The notes under the pieces were generated by a model. It saw only the letters and a program-made list of their open reading frames with translations. It ran no database searches and was not told the DNA's origin. A program made the position numbers and the translations under genes. From GCA-002282575 sp964493995 (GTDB taxonomy: Bacteria; Pseudomonadota; Gammaproteobacteria; Thiomicrospirales; Thiomicrospiraceae), in NCBI GenBank assembly GCA_964493995.1, contig CAZBQD010000051.1:1-12158 (forward strand): a DNA stretch of 12,158 bases. Reading direction: 5' to 3'. Positions 12,135 through 12,158 of this stretch are shown here, one piece after another. How positions within the stretch are numbered: position 1 is the stretch's first letter; every line of letters begins with the position of its first letter.

Positions 12135-12158
12135 TATTAATTTTGGCGGAAGGGAAGG

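Noticed and set aside
1..12158. tRNA genes, rRNA, riboswitches or CRISPR arrays
   Set aside because: No cloverleaf, regularly spaced repeats or recognised riboswitch core was found by eye on either strand.

Overview
The window reads as a chromosomal segment of a gammaproteobacterium. Its housekeeping proteins (P-II, Psd, ArgG, PgpA, LplT, TrmA, MurJ) resemble the Escherichia coli versions in length and motifs. Two rhodanese-like proteins and a YgaP-type membrane protein hint at sulfur chemistry, but that is too little to name a genus.

Bases 1 to about 8990 are dense core genome. On the minus strand lie the start of a P-II nitrogen regulator (cut by the window edge) and phosphatidylserine decarboxylase (psd). 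Divergent from psd are argG and pgpA, which overlap, then a small cytoplasmic rhodanese gene with its own promoter. A perfect 13-bp hairpin ends both the rhodanese gene and the convergent lplT. Divergent from lplT is trmA, then a small DUF2892 membrane protein, murJ, an exported rhodanese-domain protein behind a near-consensus promoter, and a stand-alone Rossmann-fold protein of unknown role. Most of these units end in clear intrinsic terminators. psd, pgpA and lplT all serve phospholipid synthesis or recycling, and murJ exports the peptidoglycan lipid precursor, so the segment is rich in envelope genes.

Bases 9000 to 12158 are an accessory region of small genes. There are three toxin-antitoxin modules in about 2 kb: brnT/brnA on plus, and a PIN toxin with its antitoxin and a RelE/HigB-type toxin with a HigA-like antitoxin on minus. 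An XRE-type regulator follows. Divergent from it is a small exported protein made of two copies of a two-cysteine repeat, and then an AT-rich gene of unknown function. The last 160 bases carry no gene but hold overlapping inverted repeats.

The main points for follow-up are these: (i) BrnT coding extends well upstream of any usual start codon, leaving ATT as the best start, or else the toxin is damaged; (ii) two 33-bp hairpin-forming direct repeats (30/33 identical) flank the higBA-like module; (iii) two matching 16-bp palindromes lie between the XRE gene and the exported repeat protein, suggesting a small self-contained regulated locus; (iv) three copies of a 9-bp word form nested palindromes at the right end. 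No rRNA, tRNA, CRISPR array, transposase or integrase gene was seen.
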